Shown here piece by piece: positions 1-12,500 of a stretch of DNA of 64,000 nt (the first letter of the stretch is position 1; each line of letters begins with the position of its first letter). Source of the DNA: Phellopilus nigrolimitatus (taxonomy: Eukaryota > Basidiomycota > Agaricomycetes > Hymenochaetales > Hymenochaetaceae); assembly GCA_021029095.1 (NCBI GenBank), contig JAJOHG010000001.1:1984001-2048000 (forward strand). Reading direction: 5' to 3'. The position numbers and the translations under genes are program-made. The notes beneath the pieces are model-generated. The model was not told the DNA's origin, ran no database searches, and worked only from the letters and a program-made list of their open reading frames with translations.

Positions 1-714
1 TCCTCTCTTATTGCTATTTGGTCTCCACTTCTTTTCGCTCTGAAAGCAAACCACCCATCACTATTTAATGTGCTGGTGTTTGCAATAACGAATGTCCTGC
101 TTTCCAAGACGTCGATGCCGATTAACGACTCGCCCCAGAAGAAAGACTTATCGTACGACCTGTGTCTAGCTGCTTGGGCTGCATGGTGTGTCGACCAGCA
201 GGACTCTGACGCGGGGATGCAGACGGAGGGCGCAGTGCCGTTAAGAGAAGGCGTCGTTATCCGCCTTGTCACCGCGCTTGGTGCACAAGAAGCAGAAGCA
301 ATTTCGGAGAGCAGGCGAGGGTGCGCATTCTTCTTTAGTAATATTGCTAAGACCTGGACAATCACTGATTATATGCGAACTCACAGCGCGAACGCCCTGC
401 TCGACCTACTCTCACAGACTCACCCCTATCTAAAAGACATCTCTGCCTCCCTTCTTCCTATTGCTCAGTCCGTGAAACGGACGGATCAGGACTGGATAGA
501 TAGAGACGTCCTAGTTATGGAGGAGCGCTTGCATACGATCCTGTCATCTGGCAGCACAGTACCAGCAGAAGACTCACCGACCGTAGTTACAGAGGCGGAC
601 ACCCATATAGATGCGCTTGTACAAAGTCAGCCAGAAGAAATGCCTAGAGGGTGGACGACGGTGCCCTCAGGATCATGGAGAGCCTGTCCTATTGGGATGT
701 ATGTGGAGTGCTAA
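1..714 (+). CDS. Las1-like pre-rRNA processing protein, C-terminal part (5' end outside window)
   Basis: The frame is open from base 1 to the TAA at 712-714, so the window starts inside the gene; there is no need for the GTG at position 70 as a start. The visible protein begins with a WSPLL motif followed by a HPS-LFN segment and a helical stretch, passes a low-complexity middle, and ends with GWTTVPSGSW and RACPIGMYVEC. A final Trp-x-x-CP(I/L)G motif is a feature I associate with the C-terminus of Las1/LAS1L proteins, the HEPN nuclease that cuts ITS2 in pre-rRNA with the Grc3 kinase. The HEPN catalytic part would lie outside the window, so the family call rests on the tail alone. It converges on the next gene, with 297 bp between the stops. 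Confidence 0.45.
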   Translation, partial: SSLIAIWSPLLFALKANHPSLFNVLVFAITNVLLSKTSMPINDSPQKKDLSYDLCLAAWAAWCVDQQDSDAGMQTEGAVPLREGVVIRLVTALGAQEAEAISESRRGCAFFFSNIAKTWTITDYMRTHSANALLDLLSQTHPYLKDISASLLPIAQSVKRTDQDWIDRDVLVMEERLHTILSSGSTVPAEDSPTVVTEADTHIDALVQSQPEEMPRGWTTVPSGSWRACPIGMYVEC

Positions 715-1011
715 ATATCCTATGTACATGAATGTAGAGTTACGGACATGCGTGGGGTATGCAAAGGTACAGACACAAGAATGTAAAGTAGCGAACGACC
801 GAAGGTGGCACAAGACAACAATGTAGATGCAAAACCAAGATTTGAAACGACAACCCGAAAAAAAGAAGAGCGATTGTTCAGTACGAATAGTTCGTCAAAT
901 AGCCGCAGTCCCCGTCCCCACCGGAAAGTCCGCAAATTTGGAATAAAGTCCGGAACAAAATGAGCATGAAATGCGGAAATGTTTCGCCTTGTAAGACAAA
1001 GGTATCGCATG

Positions 1012-3238
1012 TCACTGACTTGTTGCACTCGATCCAGGCGTGCGAAGATTCTTCCCCGCACTCCGACGCTGCTGATGGGTCGGTTCCGGTGCTCCGTCGT
1101 AGCGCGGTGGAAGTTCGATAACCTCCGTCCCCTCCGGAGTGTACACAGTAACAGGCGCACCCCCACCATCATGGTGGACGACGTAGATCTGCCCACCCGG
1201 TGTCCGTGGCTGCGGTTGTGAAGTTAATGGACCTTGATGAAACGTAGCCAAAGCGGATTCTGGCGTATCCCCAACCTCAAGCCCTGAGCCTGCGCGACCT
1301 AGAGGCGATAAAGATGTCTGCTGCTCCGTTGCATCGCACCTTGAACCGGTAATAGGCAAAGGCGATACATTGAGAAGAGCGTCGGGCACTATAAAGGGTT
1401 CGATCTCATAGCCAGAGCCTAGAGTGAGGGCTCGGCGGCTGCCTGTAGTTGAATCGTTATGGGGAGGCCGGACGCGTGCTTCCTCGGTAATGAATGTCGA
1501 CTGTGTGGCAGACGGGATCGCAGAGTAGTGCGCCGTATTCCCTCCGAGTTGGCTTCCTTCGACTTTACCACCTTCGTTGTGTATGCGATCAGAGATGTAT
1601 GAATCGTAGTACGGGCCCTTGCGTTGACGCAAGAAAAACCAAGAAGCTAGTCCGCCTACGAGCAACCCAATGACAAGTCCCCCAACACTAGAGCCTATGG
1701 CTACATTATCTGTGATATTTTTCTTGGATGTCGAAGATCTGGCGATATTAGGTATCGATTTATATTAGGTTATCAAATAAGAGCATACTGAAAAGGCATC
1801 GAACTCACGTCGCTCCTAGAGCAAGGCACTCTGTTGGACCTTGCCCTCCACTGTGCAATGGACCATATGCCCAAGAAAAGCCATTCACATCCACCAAAGA
1901 AATGAAAAAAGGCGATCCCCATGACTATCATATTTATATGAGCAAGATTGCAATGAGAAAAAAAAAAGTAGCATTTACCAGTTGTACTGTCCAATTGATT
2001 GCAGACATATCATTTGAAGTCATATTCCAAGGGGGATGAAGTGTGGGAGCAACCTTAACGATAATTGAGATCGAAAGAAAAGCCAACATAAATAAAACCA
2101 TCTCACGGTCAATGTGAAGGGTGGTGTCCCATTATTTGGCTTGATAGATATGTCCGTACACTACACAGCACGAAATAAAGTCAGAACTTACATTTATAAA
2201 GAAATATCTTAGGTATCTAACCTGGTCGACCCAACCATATTGTGATAATACACCGGTGTGGTCAATTCCTTCAACATCTAAGATAGCTGCCGGATACGTT
2301 AAGTTCGTACATATCGGGGGATTGTCGAGTGTTGAGTTCCCTTTAGTAACAACTGTATTCATACGCTGACAGCCCCCGCTCACTCCATTCGAATCGAACT
2401 GCTCCTAGTCAGCAAGTTCATGAAGAGCACATTCGATGTCAACAGAAACGCACCATGCAAATTTGATACTTCGTCGACATCATTGAGACCAAGTTCATTG
2501 TATTGCATTTTACAACCGAACGATTCGCAAGCTTACCTGCGTTCCAGGTATATACGGTACCGGCCAATCCTAGCCTTTCGTTCACGATACAAGTCCTGCG
2601 TTGCGTTGAAAACTCGGACTCACATATGCTAGCCCGCTGCCGACATTAATCACCATTGGAAATAAAAATGTTCTTAACGGCGAAAGGTTGATGTCACTTT
2701 CATAGTCTGAATATGTAAATTGAAAGCACTAACGAAGTATAGACCTGAATATAGTACGGGGCAGTCGGGTTTGGCCTTGAAGCAAGTCAGCTTGTATATA
2801 CACGTGTCGGCGGGACATTTAATCACTCACCCAGAAGTGAAAGAAGCACGACCCCATGTTAGCCTAAAAACCGGAAGCCAAAATAAAAGAAGGCCTTGAG
2901 TGAAGGTATGGTATTCTACACTGTTTAGCGCACGGTATGGTGTCGCACTGTTCTATAAGAGTCTGTTAACTAAGTCACACTGCCATAGGCTTCACAGAGC
3001 ATCTCACACCTGTCGTTGGTATCGGTACAGGTACTCCTGTCGGGGTATAGTCAAATTGGAAACCCTGGGTGACAATGGTCTAACGTTACGAACAAGACGC
3101 GTGCGGAAGATTGTCGTCCATACGTACCTGGTCTAGAAAAAAAGTGGACTCGTCAGAGGCGGCGACCGCCTGCTGTGTGCCAGTAAGAATGACAGCCGCG
3201 CAAATCGCATGCAAAAGGTGCACCACCATTGTTGACAT
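1012..3238 (-). CDS. Single-pass membrane glycoprotein, basidiomycete-specific family
   Basis: The start ATG (3236-3238) opens a signal peptide with a hydrophobic core (HLLHAICAAVILTG) ending near AVAA. Several exons follow. After splicing the ectodomain shows motifs typical of a large mushroom family: YTPTGVPVPIPTT, PNPTAPYYIQVYTS, SNGVSGGCQ, TPPFTLTV, APTLHPPWNMTS, SPFFISLVD, and GPLHSGG followed by a Cys. A membrane span lies at about 1630-1690 (GGLVIGLLVGGLASWFF), then a basic stop and a cytosolic tail of about 200 residues with YVVHHDGGGAPVTVYTPEG and a final Pro/Gly/Ser-rich end. No function is established to my knowledge; the build is that of a wall or membrane sensor of the Mid2/Wsc shape, which is an inference only. 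Exact exon limits between 1740 and 3130 are not all certain. The gene lies just downstream of the histidine kinase, on the same strand. Confidence 0.75.
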
Positions 3239-3395
3239 GCGAAATTAATGGTCTCTTAATGGTCGTCGAGGAAAGAAAGAAGAGATCTACCGCACGCGGG
3301 GCCTCGGCAAATACCGGCGCCCTTCATAAGAAGTTTCGTGATTAACAGCAGTCTAGCCAAGCCAATTACAAAATAAATCGTCTTTAAAGTATTCT

Positions 3396-3521
3396 AATGC
3401 CCCTCCGTGTATACATCGTGTATATATTATACATAAGGAACTATAGAAAAAGTTGCGAAATGCCTCTCCGTGTATACATCGTGCATATATTATACATAAG
3501 GAACCATAGATAAAATTACGA
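3396..3521. repeat. Tandem duplication, 2 copies of a 63-bp unit
   Basis: Two head-to-tail copies (3396-3458 and 3459-3521) match at 57 of 63 positions. Each starts with AATGCC and contains the AT-rich core TATATTATACATAAGGAA. The duplication lies between the histidine-kinase stop (3576) and the start of the membrane glycoprotein gene (3238), so it is either 3'-UTR of one or promoter of the other. The rest of this 337-bp gap shows nothing recognisable. Confidence 0.9.
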
Positions 3522-3575
3522 AAGAGAAAAATAAACAAATAAAGATGTTGAACCCGCAGATCGACGTTGCCCTGC

Positions 3576-6500
3576 CTATTCGTCGGTCTCGAGCGGAAAT
3601 GTTTCGAACATAGATAACAAAGATTTAAGGTATTCTGCAAGAAAAGGACGTCAACGTAAAGTGTTATATCTTGCAAAACTAAATCCCTCACCTTGCTTGA
3701 GCGGCTTGCTGAAAAACGCATTCATTCCTGCGCTAAGGCAAAGCTGTTTCGTCGAATCCTGGGCATCAGCGCTCAGACCTACAACTGAAAGTGAGAGCCA
3801 ATAAGTGCAGGGAGGTAGGAAATATGCGAATAAAACGCACTCGGCAAACTCGTCGAAACTTTGTGTTTAGATTCTAATAACCTAATCTGCTTGCATGCTT
3901 CGATGCCATCGCATATGGGCATATCTGATTTTTTGAAGGTGAATAATATATATATATATACAAAGCGTACGACCAACTCACGATGATCAAAAAGAGCAAG
4001 ACTAAAATAGCCAGGTTTATGAGCTTCCCATTCTAGTTGAGTAGTCAGTGTTTTCACCGTAGTTCGTCTACGTTTCTGAAGAAACCTTACCCTGGACAGC
4101 TTCACTGCCGTTCGTAGTAGCGGTAACTTTTAGCTTGTGCCTTTCCAGCTGTTGCTTCAGAAGCCTCCGCGATAGCTCATTATCTGACAAATACACAATC
4201 ATATAACATTGGACGATGAGAAGTAGCTCAGGAACCTCACCTTCAGCAATTAAGACATTTCCAAAAAGTGTTCGGCGAGCAGTCGTTATATCTTCGAGCG
4301 CCCTCGACACATCTGTCTGCGGCCCGATGGACAAGTCATTCCCGGTCGGTAAACCCTTCAAGGTTGCGAGTGTTTGCAAGAGGCGTAGTCTACGAGGTGG
4401 CTTCATAGATCTGACCACGCCTGCCTGTGCCAATCCTACTGCTTGTTGTCTAGACAGAGATTCTGACGTAGGCGTGAAAAGGTGTATGATCTTCGTGTCT
4501 GTAGGAGATTTGGCCATTTGGATAGCCTTGGCCAATGCGTCGACTCGGAGCTCCGACTGGTGGTCCACCAGGATAAAATCGATGACCGGCCTCTTTGGCT
4601 CCGTATGTCGAAGCGATTCCTCAATTTCTTCAATAGATTTTACAGACGTGATAAAAAACCCGTCTAGCATGGTGCCCAGGAGAGACAGCGTCGCATCCGA
4701 AGGCGAACATATCGTTATGAACGGCGGGCGCGGTTCGAGTAGAATGGACTTCAGGTGCTCTATATCTGCGAGAGCCTTTTGTGATACGTCAGACTTAAAG
4801 TTTTTAACGGGTATCGTGAACCAGAAGAGGGAACCTCGCCCGAGGTTGGCTTCAACTCCAATAGTTCCGCCCATGAGCTGCACGAGTTGTCTTGATATGG
4901 AAAGTCCCAAACCTGTTCCACCGAACTGAAAAAAAGAAGAAAAAAAAGAATCGGTTGATTGCGTCCTGCATACAATGTAAAATACCTGAAGTTTACTCAC
5001 CCTGCGAGTCGTGCCACCGTCTGCTTGATGAAAGGGTGTGAATAAAAGTTCTTTATCGGCCTCGGATAGCCCTATCCCTGTATCCCTAAAAACCATGATC
5101 AGTGATCAACGAGCGAGCAAAGACAATTGGGAGCCTATTTACTGAATCATAAATTTTAAAAATACGCTTCCCTGTTCGGCTTCACGTGCTTTATCTATGG
5201 AACAGATCGCCCGGACAGATCCATTGGAGGTGAACTTGACAGCATTACCGAGCAAGTTCATCAGAACTGATTAGACAGTTGTTAGAGAATCCAACGCGTG
5301 ATAAAGTAGAATATATTGGCACTTTGTCTGATTCTCGCGTAGTCGGCTTCCACCCCTACAAAGATCATGAGGGAACGAACGGGCATTGAGAGTTGAATCA
5401 TCACGAACAAGGAGGAACGTCCGGCTCAATGTCAAAAGACATGTCCAATTTTTTTGCAGCCGTAGGAAGTAAAAGTTCCATGCAATCCTGTAGAAAGAAA
5501 TCAATGACACGCCTAACTGCCTAAGCCCAAGATGAAGTACGCACGGCAAGCACGTCCTCCACCGGAAAGCCAGAAAGCTCCAGTTTCAGAGCTATACACT
5601 CTGTGAGTAAATGTTGAAAGGGAAAAAAAAAAAAAAGAAGAAGAAGAAAAAAAAAAGTAGTTTTGTCTGGTCATTTGTCAGACCAGACCGGCCATCGGTA
5701 ACAGTAGGTCCCTTGCCTCCTCCATAGCCAAAACCTGCGTACCTACCTGCTGCCTCCAAAGACGAGAAACTTAAAATTGAGTCGATAACTTTGAGCAACA
5801 AGTCACAAGAAACTTTGGCAGTCGCCACTAAACATTATGATGAGTATGCCAATATCAGTGCTTCCTGCAAAACCAAGTCCCTCACCGATTTCAATTTGGG
5901 CTGGATCCAACTCTGTCGAGCTCAAAATATCGAGTAGACCATAAAAACTGCTAAAAAGACCAGAGCCATGCGTTAGAAAAGCAACCCGCACCAGTACGTA
6001 TGCATATATTTACCTGAAAGGTGTGCGAAGCTCATGACTCATTGACGCAAGGAAGTTGCTCTTAGCTTTTGCGGCTCCGAGGGCATCTTCGCGACTGCGC
6101 CGAGCTTCCTCGAGTGCGGCTCGTTGAGAGGAAATCATTTTAATATTCTCACGCGTAGAAACTTGCACCGAACGGAAAAGGAGAGCGTTACTGATACTAA
6201 TGCTCGCCTGCTGTAAGAGTAATGTCAGGATTGCAACCGTGGATTGCAGAAAAGAGAACCGCGATCCGAGGTAAATAGCGCCGAAAGTCTGGCCACGATT
6301 GCTGAAAATCGGCAGGCATATGACAGCGCTGTACGGGCTACATTGTGCTTCCGAAGCAAATCGTGAGTCCAGCGTCGTATCATCGAAAATAACACGGGTC
6401 TTCGCATTAAGACCTGCATATATTCGATTTAACTGCTGCATATGTAGGAATTAAAGGTCCTACAGTATTCAATGACAGCGCGTTGTAGCGGATCCTTTAT

Positions 6501-9500
6501 CGTACGAACAGATTTGGGATGCCTTGAAAGCAATATATATATTTAAACAAATTATTTGGAGAATGAGTTACTCACTCATGCACTAAACATGGTGCCGGTG
6601 GGATTATAGAAGTCGCCACTGTGTAATCACCCGTTTCTCGAGCCATAACCACACAAGCACACTGAGCTCCAGAAGACTCTGCCCCGATTTCTGTCAATCT
6701 ACGCAGTGCTGATAAAATTTTCGACTAAGGCATAGTTTCAAAGTGCGTGCGTGACAAGAACGCACCTGAAGATAGATTTATATCACTTGAAATTTCATTA
6801 CTCCAGCGCAAAATAGCTGATAAGTCAGATGATGTGAGTTGAGCCCCATCCTCTCCGAGTCCGTTACCGTCCAAATCTATGGAATAATCGACAAGAGCAG
6901 GTTGAGAGGTTATGCCTCTTATAATATTCTCGGTTTGGACCGCGACATCAGAAGAGAAGATGTTTTTCTTGTGCGGCTTCTGGGCCGAAATTCCAACAAT
7001 AGATGTGAGATGGTTACTTCGAATCCACGAAACCAGGATAAGACTTTAGCTTTAGAGAAAAGTGCACGTCACTTACACGATTCCTTTGGCTCCCCATTGA
7101 GATTGCTTAGATATTCCGCGTTGCTGTAGCTCGCATCCGAGCCCCTCGACACCACACCGGACGAGGTGACTTCCTTGCTGTTGTAAGCTCAGTCTATTTT
7201 TCTCAAGTTAGGTAGAGAAGAACGAGTTGACTAACCAAATATAAGGCCCAGCCTTCTTCAAGAAGCCAATCGTCATTGGATGCTAGCCTATAAGAAAAAA
7301 TGTCATGTCCGACAAGCCCGAATCTAATTAAATAACATACGTGACAGCAGTATCGTAAAGCTTGAGCACATCGGGGGTATTTTGCAATGAGGCAAGCTGA
7401 AGTAAGTTGTGTTACTGCCAGACTAGCTAAATGATGCAAACGACGCACTTCGGCATCCTAAAGAAAGATAAACGACTGGAAATACTAGCTTACAACACAT
7501 GGGCGACGTACCACTAGTGCGACCCACATCCCGTTGTTAACAGGACTGAGAGCTGACCACCTGCAAAGATACCTGAGTAAGAGGTCAAGCAAATTGCAAT
7601 ATATCTGTGCTAACTTTCGGAGGAGAGCTTGATTAAGGTTGATCTGTGTCATGAAACGGCTTTTCTGATCGTCGCTCAGCACTTCTCCTCTGATGCAACT
7701 GATCATAGCCAAGCTATGGTAACACAGAGCGAAGCGCACATGACGATGACTTATGAATTTTTGTAAGCAAAGCAGGTGAACAAGAGACTTGAAGGACTTC
7801 TACTGACTTCGGGTGGTAGTGCCGGGATTCGTATACCGAGAATCCAAGCTCGGCTGATTCTTCGAAATATCCCATGCAATATAGACCAACAACCTACTAT
7901 GCATAAGCATTTCTAACTGCCAAACGCAGGAGTTTACAATACCTTGAATGCGTTGTACCACCCTAAGACCAGCGGGACGTTTCCCGATGTACGAATGACA
8001 TGATTTAAGTAGGCGTTTTCTTTGAAGCTTTCGGTATCGAAGACTGTGGCAGCTGATGACGACAGTGTCTGTCCGCCCAGAGATCGGACGAGAATAAGGA
8101 GACCTTCACGACATAATTTGCTCAGAAAGGAGTTAAAAGGTAAATGAATGCTTACCTGTAGCTAATACGATTCTTTCTGACTGCGGAGTCCGTGAAATGA
8201 ATCTTACAACCTGCGCAGCAGTGTTGGTTATATACAGAAAAACGCAGAGAGAACTCACATCTTCAACATCGAAAATCAGTTCACTGAGATTTTCACAAGT
8301 GTAGAAACGATTTAAAACCAAGTGGATCATTGAGAACTCTACGAAGAGCCTGTTTGATTGCATAATGTTAGCCAATTACGAACATAAACGGGTACGATTA
8401 CTATACCTATCTCCTGCGGACAAACCGAACTTTTGAGCCAGCTCAGATTGCCGAACGTTTACTCTGATGTGGGGGCCATCGTAGCCAGACACCTGGAGGA
8501 TACCTTTAAAAGGACTGAAATGTCTTAAAGTCTAGTATCCTACCATTGAAGTATAGAGCACCAGAGCACGGCTGGAGAAGAGGACGACGTCATCAGATTA
8601 TAATTACAACCTCCATATAAGAACACAAAAACCATTTCTCGGAAGACGATCCGGAGTCTGCTAGTCGCAAAGCCAGACGTCCTAGGTCCTTTGACAAGTT
8701 ATACATATCCCGGCGTTCGGCAGCATATCCCAGCATCCAAAAGAGGGATGTTACTGCACCGCTACCCAGAGTTCCGGAGCTATTAAAACGTGAGGACGAG
8801 TCTTGAATTAACAAAAACTCCAAGTCGTTTACCGCAATGCAACTTGTACCGTCTGCTAATTGCATCAGCTTAGATAGAGAAGTCATTAGTTCGTGTATGA
8901 CGCACGGTTAAACTGATGGAGATGACATCGGAGAAACCATCTCCGTGTATCCAGTAAGCATTCATGCCTAAACGAATGATAAGCCATACCCAAAACGAAG
9001 ACGAGTTGCAGTGGTTTATTACCGGCGTCGCTAAGTAGCTGAACTGCGAGTTCAATGCGTGGATCCTCCGTACGTGGTGACTCCAAAATGCGATCAAAGC
9101 CGATTGCAAGAATTGCGTCTTTTACTTGTTCAAACAGTTTGTCCATCTCATCTTTGGTTAAAGACAGGTTGACTGATATTCCGAGCATCTCCAGGGCGGT
9201 CATCGTGTCTCTAAGGGCTCCAGAGAAGTCGTTTAAGAAGAATTTGTTCTCACTGCTCAATTTGAGACAACGAGCCTTATCTTCAGGAAAAACTGCTCTT
9301 CGTAGTAGTTCACTCAAGATTATGTTTGAGTTCTCTGCCTCTCCTATGAGAAAGTGTTAGTCTAGTTTTGCTGCCAGGATGTTATCAGCACCTTTCCAAA
9401 TGTAGAGCTCTGCCAGTTTGAGGTACAGGTTAGACGCTTTTTGAAAATCCTTTTGCCAGTGGTCCTCCACGACAAGAATTTGCGCATTCTTCAGAGACTC

Positions 9501-12500
9501 AAGAGCAAGCTAAATAAATCTTATATTTAGCAGCAATCTACAAGTAAGTCCTGCGACCAAACCTCGTGTGCTCCGCGAGTCCATGCAGCAAGACCTGCCT
9601 CGAATAAATGCTCGAGAATTTCGTCTCGTATAGGATGCTCTTTAAAAATGTTGATGCATCTAATAGAGTAATTAGAACTTTGCACTGTGTCACTAATGCC
9701 TTTGAAAAGTGGAACACACCGTTTAGCATGTTCGGCCACGCGATGTGGATCGGCTGGCCGGTCATCATGGCGAAGCATCAAAATTATCTGAGATAGAAAT
9801 TAATTCATGAAGAGCACAGCGTTGACAAGGACGAACTCTCAATGACATGTTCGCGATCGTTTCCTCAGATAATTTCTCAGCCTCTGCCATAGCCGCTTGA
9901 CGATACCTGTCGTGTGAAAAGCTACACATTTCTCGGGCCCTTTGCATTAGCCAGCCTTCAGCGATTGCCGCTTGAAGACCCTTCATAGATGCCCGCGTTG
10001 AACTTGAACTAGAAAAATCCTTCATGTTTGGTACCTTCATAGAAAGTAATGTGTCATCCTCTTCTTCGCTGCCGCTGCTCCCGCTAGAGTCCTCCCAATC
10101 AATTACTGATGCAACTTCATCGGCTCGGAACCTACAACATGAGCATGTCGATTAATATTTGCTCACTATCATTGTCCGCGCACAGCCAACAAGTGGATGT
10201 TGCTTACACAGTTCCAAAAAAACTTGCCCATATCAGGTATCTCCGAGCTTCAGACGGCAGCTCTTGCCAATGAGAGGCGAGATATTCCTGGTAGTTGGAA
10301 GCAGCAGATGATCCATCTTCTACGAGACTCGCTTCAATATGTTTCAAATCGAACGTCCAACAATTCTGCTGCCAATCGAAAACAAGCTGTTGAGAACCCT
10401 TGATGTAAGCTCCACTACACATGACATGGTTTATGTTTTGTCACTATTACCTGATGGTGTCGATGCAATGAATTGAGAAAATTTCGGACAGAGAATGCAT
10501 TGCCTTGGGAAGTGCGATATACAATACGGGACAGCGCTAAACAGTCTTCCTTGGATCGATGAAGTGTTCGTGATACAAGCGACAGTACCGCAGAGGAGCT
10601 CAGTGGCTCCAGCACTATCCAAGTTACTCGAGACTTGCTGCCGAAGACTTGCCGTAATCGTTCAACTTTTGCACTAGATAGGAATCGGTATGTTTATGTC
10701 AGCTTGAGTCAGACACAGGGAGCCGATTTACGAACGAGTCTTCGGACCTCACAGACGCGATGATAAGCTAAAGGAGGGGAGGGAGGTTAAACAATATAAT
10801 TATCGTACGGAAAATGGCTCACCATTCGACTTTTGGAGTTCGCGAGAGTTTGTATAAGATCCAGCGAGCTTTAATAATTTTTTTATTACTTGCTCAAACG
10901 TAAATACAAGTGGCAAGTAACGTACGATTCATCTGCTTCATGCAGATCATCCAAGAAAAGAGCAAGAAGTCTAACCTCAGCCAAGACTGCGAAAATCTGC
11001 TCGACGAGAGTTTGAAAGCGAAGACGTAACTCTGCTGTTGACAGAAGTTCCTCCGGCGTTGAGATTTCCACATCAAATAGCAGGAGGATGTCTTTAAGTT
11101 CTGGCGCCCCCTGATAAAGTAAAGGAGCATTGAGCAGCAAAGGCCCCAGTCGATTTCGTAAAGTCATTACGAAACGATGAAGGTCAGTCTGAAAAATCAT
11201 TAGTTGCCGCAGCACCGAGGACAGACAGGATAACTAAGCGGAGGAGAATCAGATTCCTCTGGCTATTTACAATACGAGTCTTCCGTCTACGTACAAGAGC
11301 GGTAAAGGGTGCAGAAGTAGACTTCTGGAATTTTGCGTGACCCCAAAGTCCATGGGCTGAAAGGCGGGAAGTCGATAATGCTCGTAATTTGAGAAACTAT
11401 TTTCGACTTACATCTCCATTTCGCTTGGTTAGCAAGGATGAGAGAACTCTTTCCCATGCTATGTTTTGACGTCAATGGAAGTAAGAATTTCGACTAGGAT
11501 AGCTTACCCTGCAGGACCTGCTACGACGACGGACCGGGCTGTAGAAAGTACATAAATTAATCAATCACAAAGGGCTGCCTTAACACTCACTTCGGGAAAC
11601 TCGGCTTCTAGACGTATGTCGGCTGGTACGAGAACGAGGGCCTTCTATATTGCCTCCCGAGCTAATCGGGGTCGGACTTACTTCCCTGTTAGAGGGCACT
11701 CTAGCTGTAGTCCTTGAAACTGTTTCCATGCCAATAATGGCGCCAACAGCCAAACTTGCAACAGCGCTGGACGGCGAATCGCTGATGCTTGACATCGACT
11801 CGCTACGATCGTCGCCTAGTACCTCACTCTGCGAGGTTCCAGAGTAGAGATTACCGGCCAAAGTCGGCACGACAAAAGGGGATTTATAAGAGCCATATTG
11901 ACGAGCGTGGCTTGTCGCAGTTTGTCGTATTGCATTGCGGATAATTTCGAGCTCCTTTTCTCGACCAAACTGATGGCAAGGTAAACGATATCCATTTGAC
12001 TTATTCCCGAATTACATACCAGTGTATTTGGAATTGTGAACTCCTAGAGTAACAGTCAATTATCAGTAACCTCTCAGGTCGACGGAGAACTTGAAGAAAG
12101 TACATACTAAATATTTATCTTCCAATCCAATTTCGAAAGACGGGATGAGCTATGACCACAATTAATGACAGTCACTAATACTTGTTGGTTACCACTCACC
12201 TCGACCAACTGTTCAGATAAAGAAGACGATACTACAGCCAACAGACGTCGCTGGCATTCGAGTAGATCGGCCTTCAGTCCATACGCGCTATTATACCGAG
12301 CGTCTGGACTCTTTGCAAGGAGCTGACGGAAAACATCAGAAGTTAGGAGCTAAAACCAAGTCAATAAGCCCACCTTTTCAATAATTAGGGCGACAACGTG
12401 AGGGACGTCTCTCCTGAATTCATGAACTGGCATAGGACGTCTTTGAGGGATAGCGTAGAGAATTTCTGTCGGGCTTCCCTCGAAAGGCATCTGTCCTTGT

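Noticed and set aside
1386..1400. B-box-like GGTTCGATCTC in the membrane glycoprotein gene
   Set aside because: It lies in coding sequence, mismatches the end of the B-box consensus and has no A box or T run in place.
4216..4929. Plus-strand frame of 237 codons opposite the histidine kinase
   Set aside because: It is the antisense of conserved HATPase and receiver exons; its translation is Ser/Arg/Pro-rich with no motif.
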